Below are positions 63,034 through 64,000 of a DNA stretch of 64,000 bases, one piece after another (positions within the stretch are counted from its first letter, which is position 1; each line of letters begins with the position of its first letter). Origin of the DNA: Liolophura sinensis (taxonomy: Eukaryota; Mollusca; Polyplacophora; Chitonida; Chitonidae); NCBI RefSeq assembly GCF_032854445.1, contig NC_088301.1, positions 186,001-250,000 of the forward strand. The letters are read 5' to 3'. Position numbers and translations under genes: made by a program. Under the pieces are notes generated by a model. It had not been told where the DNA came from, did not search any database, and saw only the letters and a list, made by a program, of their open reading frames with translations.

Positions 63034-63289
63034 CTGCAAAACAGGTTGAACAGTTTGGACATTAGACACTTACACTCAAATATCCACTGGTGTGTGTGCT
63101 TTTACAGTTAGAAGAAAGTTAGGTTTTCAACCATTATTAAATTCACTGCTATGTGTAACCTGGAAATCAAACAATATATCGATGTAAATTTATTCATTTA
63201 TTTGGGTGGAGGAATTTTTCACTTCTATGATATGGTCAGGTTTTTGGGTGAAGGAAACTAAAGTGCCTTAAATAAACCACAACCCTTAT

Positions 63290-63475
63290 ATTTCATGTAC
63301 ATGTATCTAACTGGCAATTCACTTCTATTAGATGTATCTAATTGCAATTCACTTCTATTACATGTATCTAACTGGCAATTCACTTCTATTACATGTATCT
63401 AACTGGCAATTCACTTCTATTACATGTATCTAACTGGCAATTCACTTCAATTACATGTATCTAACTGGCAATACC
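63290..63475. repeat. 31-bp minisatellite, about 6 copies
   Basis: Copies of catgtatctaactggcaatt then cacttctatta. Confidence 0.92.
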
Positions 63476-63685
63476 CCTCACGCAGTGGCCAAACCATGAT
63501 TTGACCTCACTGGTCACTGGCCGATCCAAATCAACGTACATATTCTTCTTTTATGATGTAAATCAATACATATCAATTACACATTGACGCCTACCACATC
63601 TCATGTACTACTGTGACATTATTCATGCACATGTAGATGTGCGCACAAATTCATGACAAACTAAAGCTATCTGTGTATATATCAG

Positions 63686-63731
63686 GAACCTACTGCATAT
63701 ATATATATATGTATATATATGCAGTAGGTTC
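63686..63731. repeat. Near-perfect inverted repeat, 46 bp, at an array edge
   Basis: gaacctactgcatatatata on the left pairs with its complement ending atgcagtaggttc on the right, through an AT-rich loop. Confidence 0.85.
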
Positions 63732-64000
63732 ATGATCCAGTAAACACCTGAGATTTCTCACATATACAATAAACAGTAGGTTCATGATCCTGTAAACACC
63801 GGAGATTTCTCACATATACAGTACACAGTAGGTTCAAGATCCCGTAAACACCGGAGATTTCTCACATATACAATAAACAGTAGGTTCATGATCCAGTAAA
63901 CACCTGAGATTTCTCACATATACAATGAACAGTAGGTTCATGATCCAGTAAACACCGGAGATTTCTCACATATACAGTACACAGTAGGTTCATGATCCTG
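63721..64000. repeat. ~53-bp minisatellite, about 5 copies, runs out of the window
   Basis: Copies of cagtaggttcatgatccagt and gagatttctcacatataca. The first copy begins inside the inverted repeat. Confidence 0.92.

Overview
This is a eukaryotic nuclear window with split genes, GT/AG introns, SINEs and many minisatellites. Four recognisable animal genes and tRNA-head SINEs of a type I associate with molluscs suggest a lophotrochozoan, most likely a mollusc. The species call is inference. I saw no bacterial-style operon, rRNA or CRISPR array.

Layout. (1) About 954-13,298, minus strand: nine exons of a PARPBP/PARI homologue (PCNA-interacting, anti-recombinase family). The C-terminal exons probably lie beyond position 1. 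Its introns carry the 46-bp, ATCC-type, 16-bp, 28-bp and ~100-bp arrays. (2) 13,300-18,830: intergenic between two divergent genes, with SINE debris and poly-G. (3) 18,879-31,896, plus strand: seven exons of an SLC35A3-like Golgi nucleotide-sugar (UDP-GlcNAc type) transporter of 323 residues. One base appears to be missing in exon 5. About 9 kb of its introns is satellite. (4) 31,897-41,700: convergent intergenic DNA and 3' flanks with more arrays. (5) 41,709-51,270, minus strand: a complete 12-exon PLP threonine/serine dehydratase with a C-terminal ACT domain (448 residues). One intron holds a ~0.9-kb TIR element. (6) 51,271-61,990: gene-poor DNA with a local segmental duplication. (7) 62,114-63,033, minus strand: the last exon of an unidentified, Ser/Thr/Pro-rich protein, followed by an array that repeats the AATAAA hexamer. 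(8) 63,290-64,000: two more arrays.

The outstanding pattern is that several minisatellites sit on, or within tens of bases of, exon-intron junctions. In four cases the repeat unit itself contains a copy of a splice site: SLC35A exon 2 donor, SLC35A exon 4 acceptor, PARPBP exon 4 acceptor, and the dehydratase last-exon acceptor. The transporter's exon 2 end has been amplified as 127-bp exon-plus-intron units that keep the reading frame. Long open frames in this window (up to 458 codons) are repeat artefacts, not genes.

The genes have no obvious shared pathway. Exon boundaries were set by eye from family resemblance, splice consensus and phase. Phases close perfectly for the dehydratase, for PARPBP exons 1-7, and for the transporter except exon 5.
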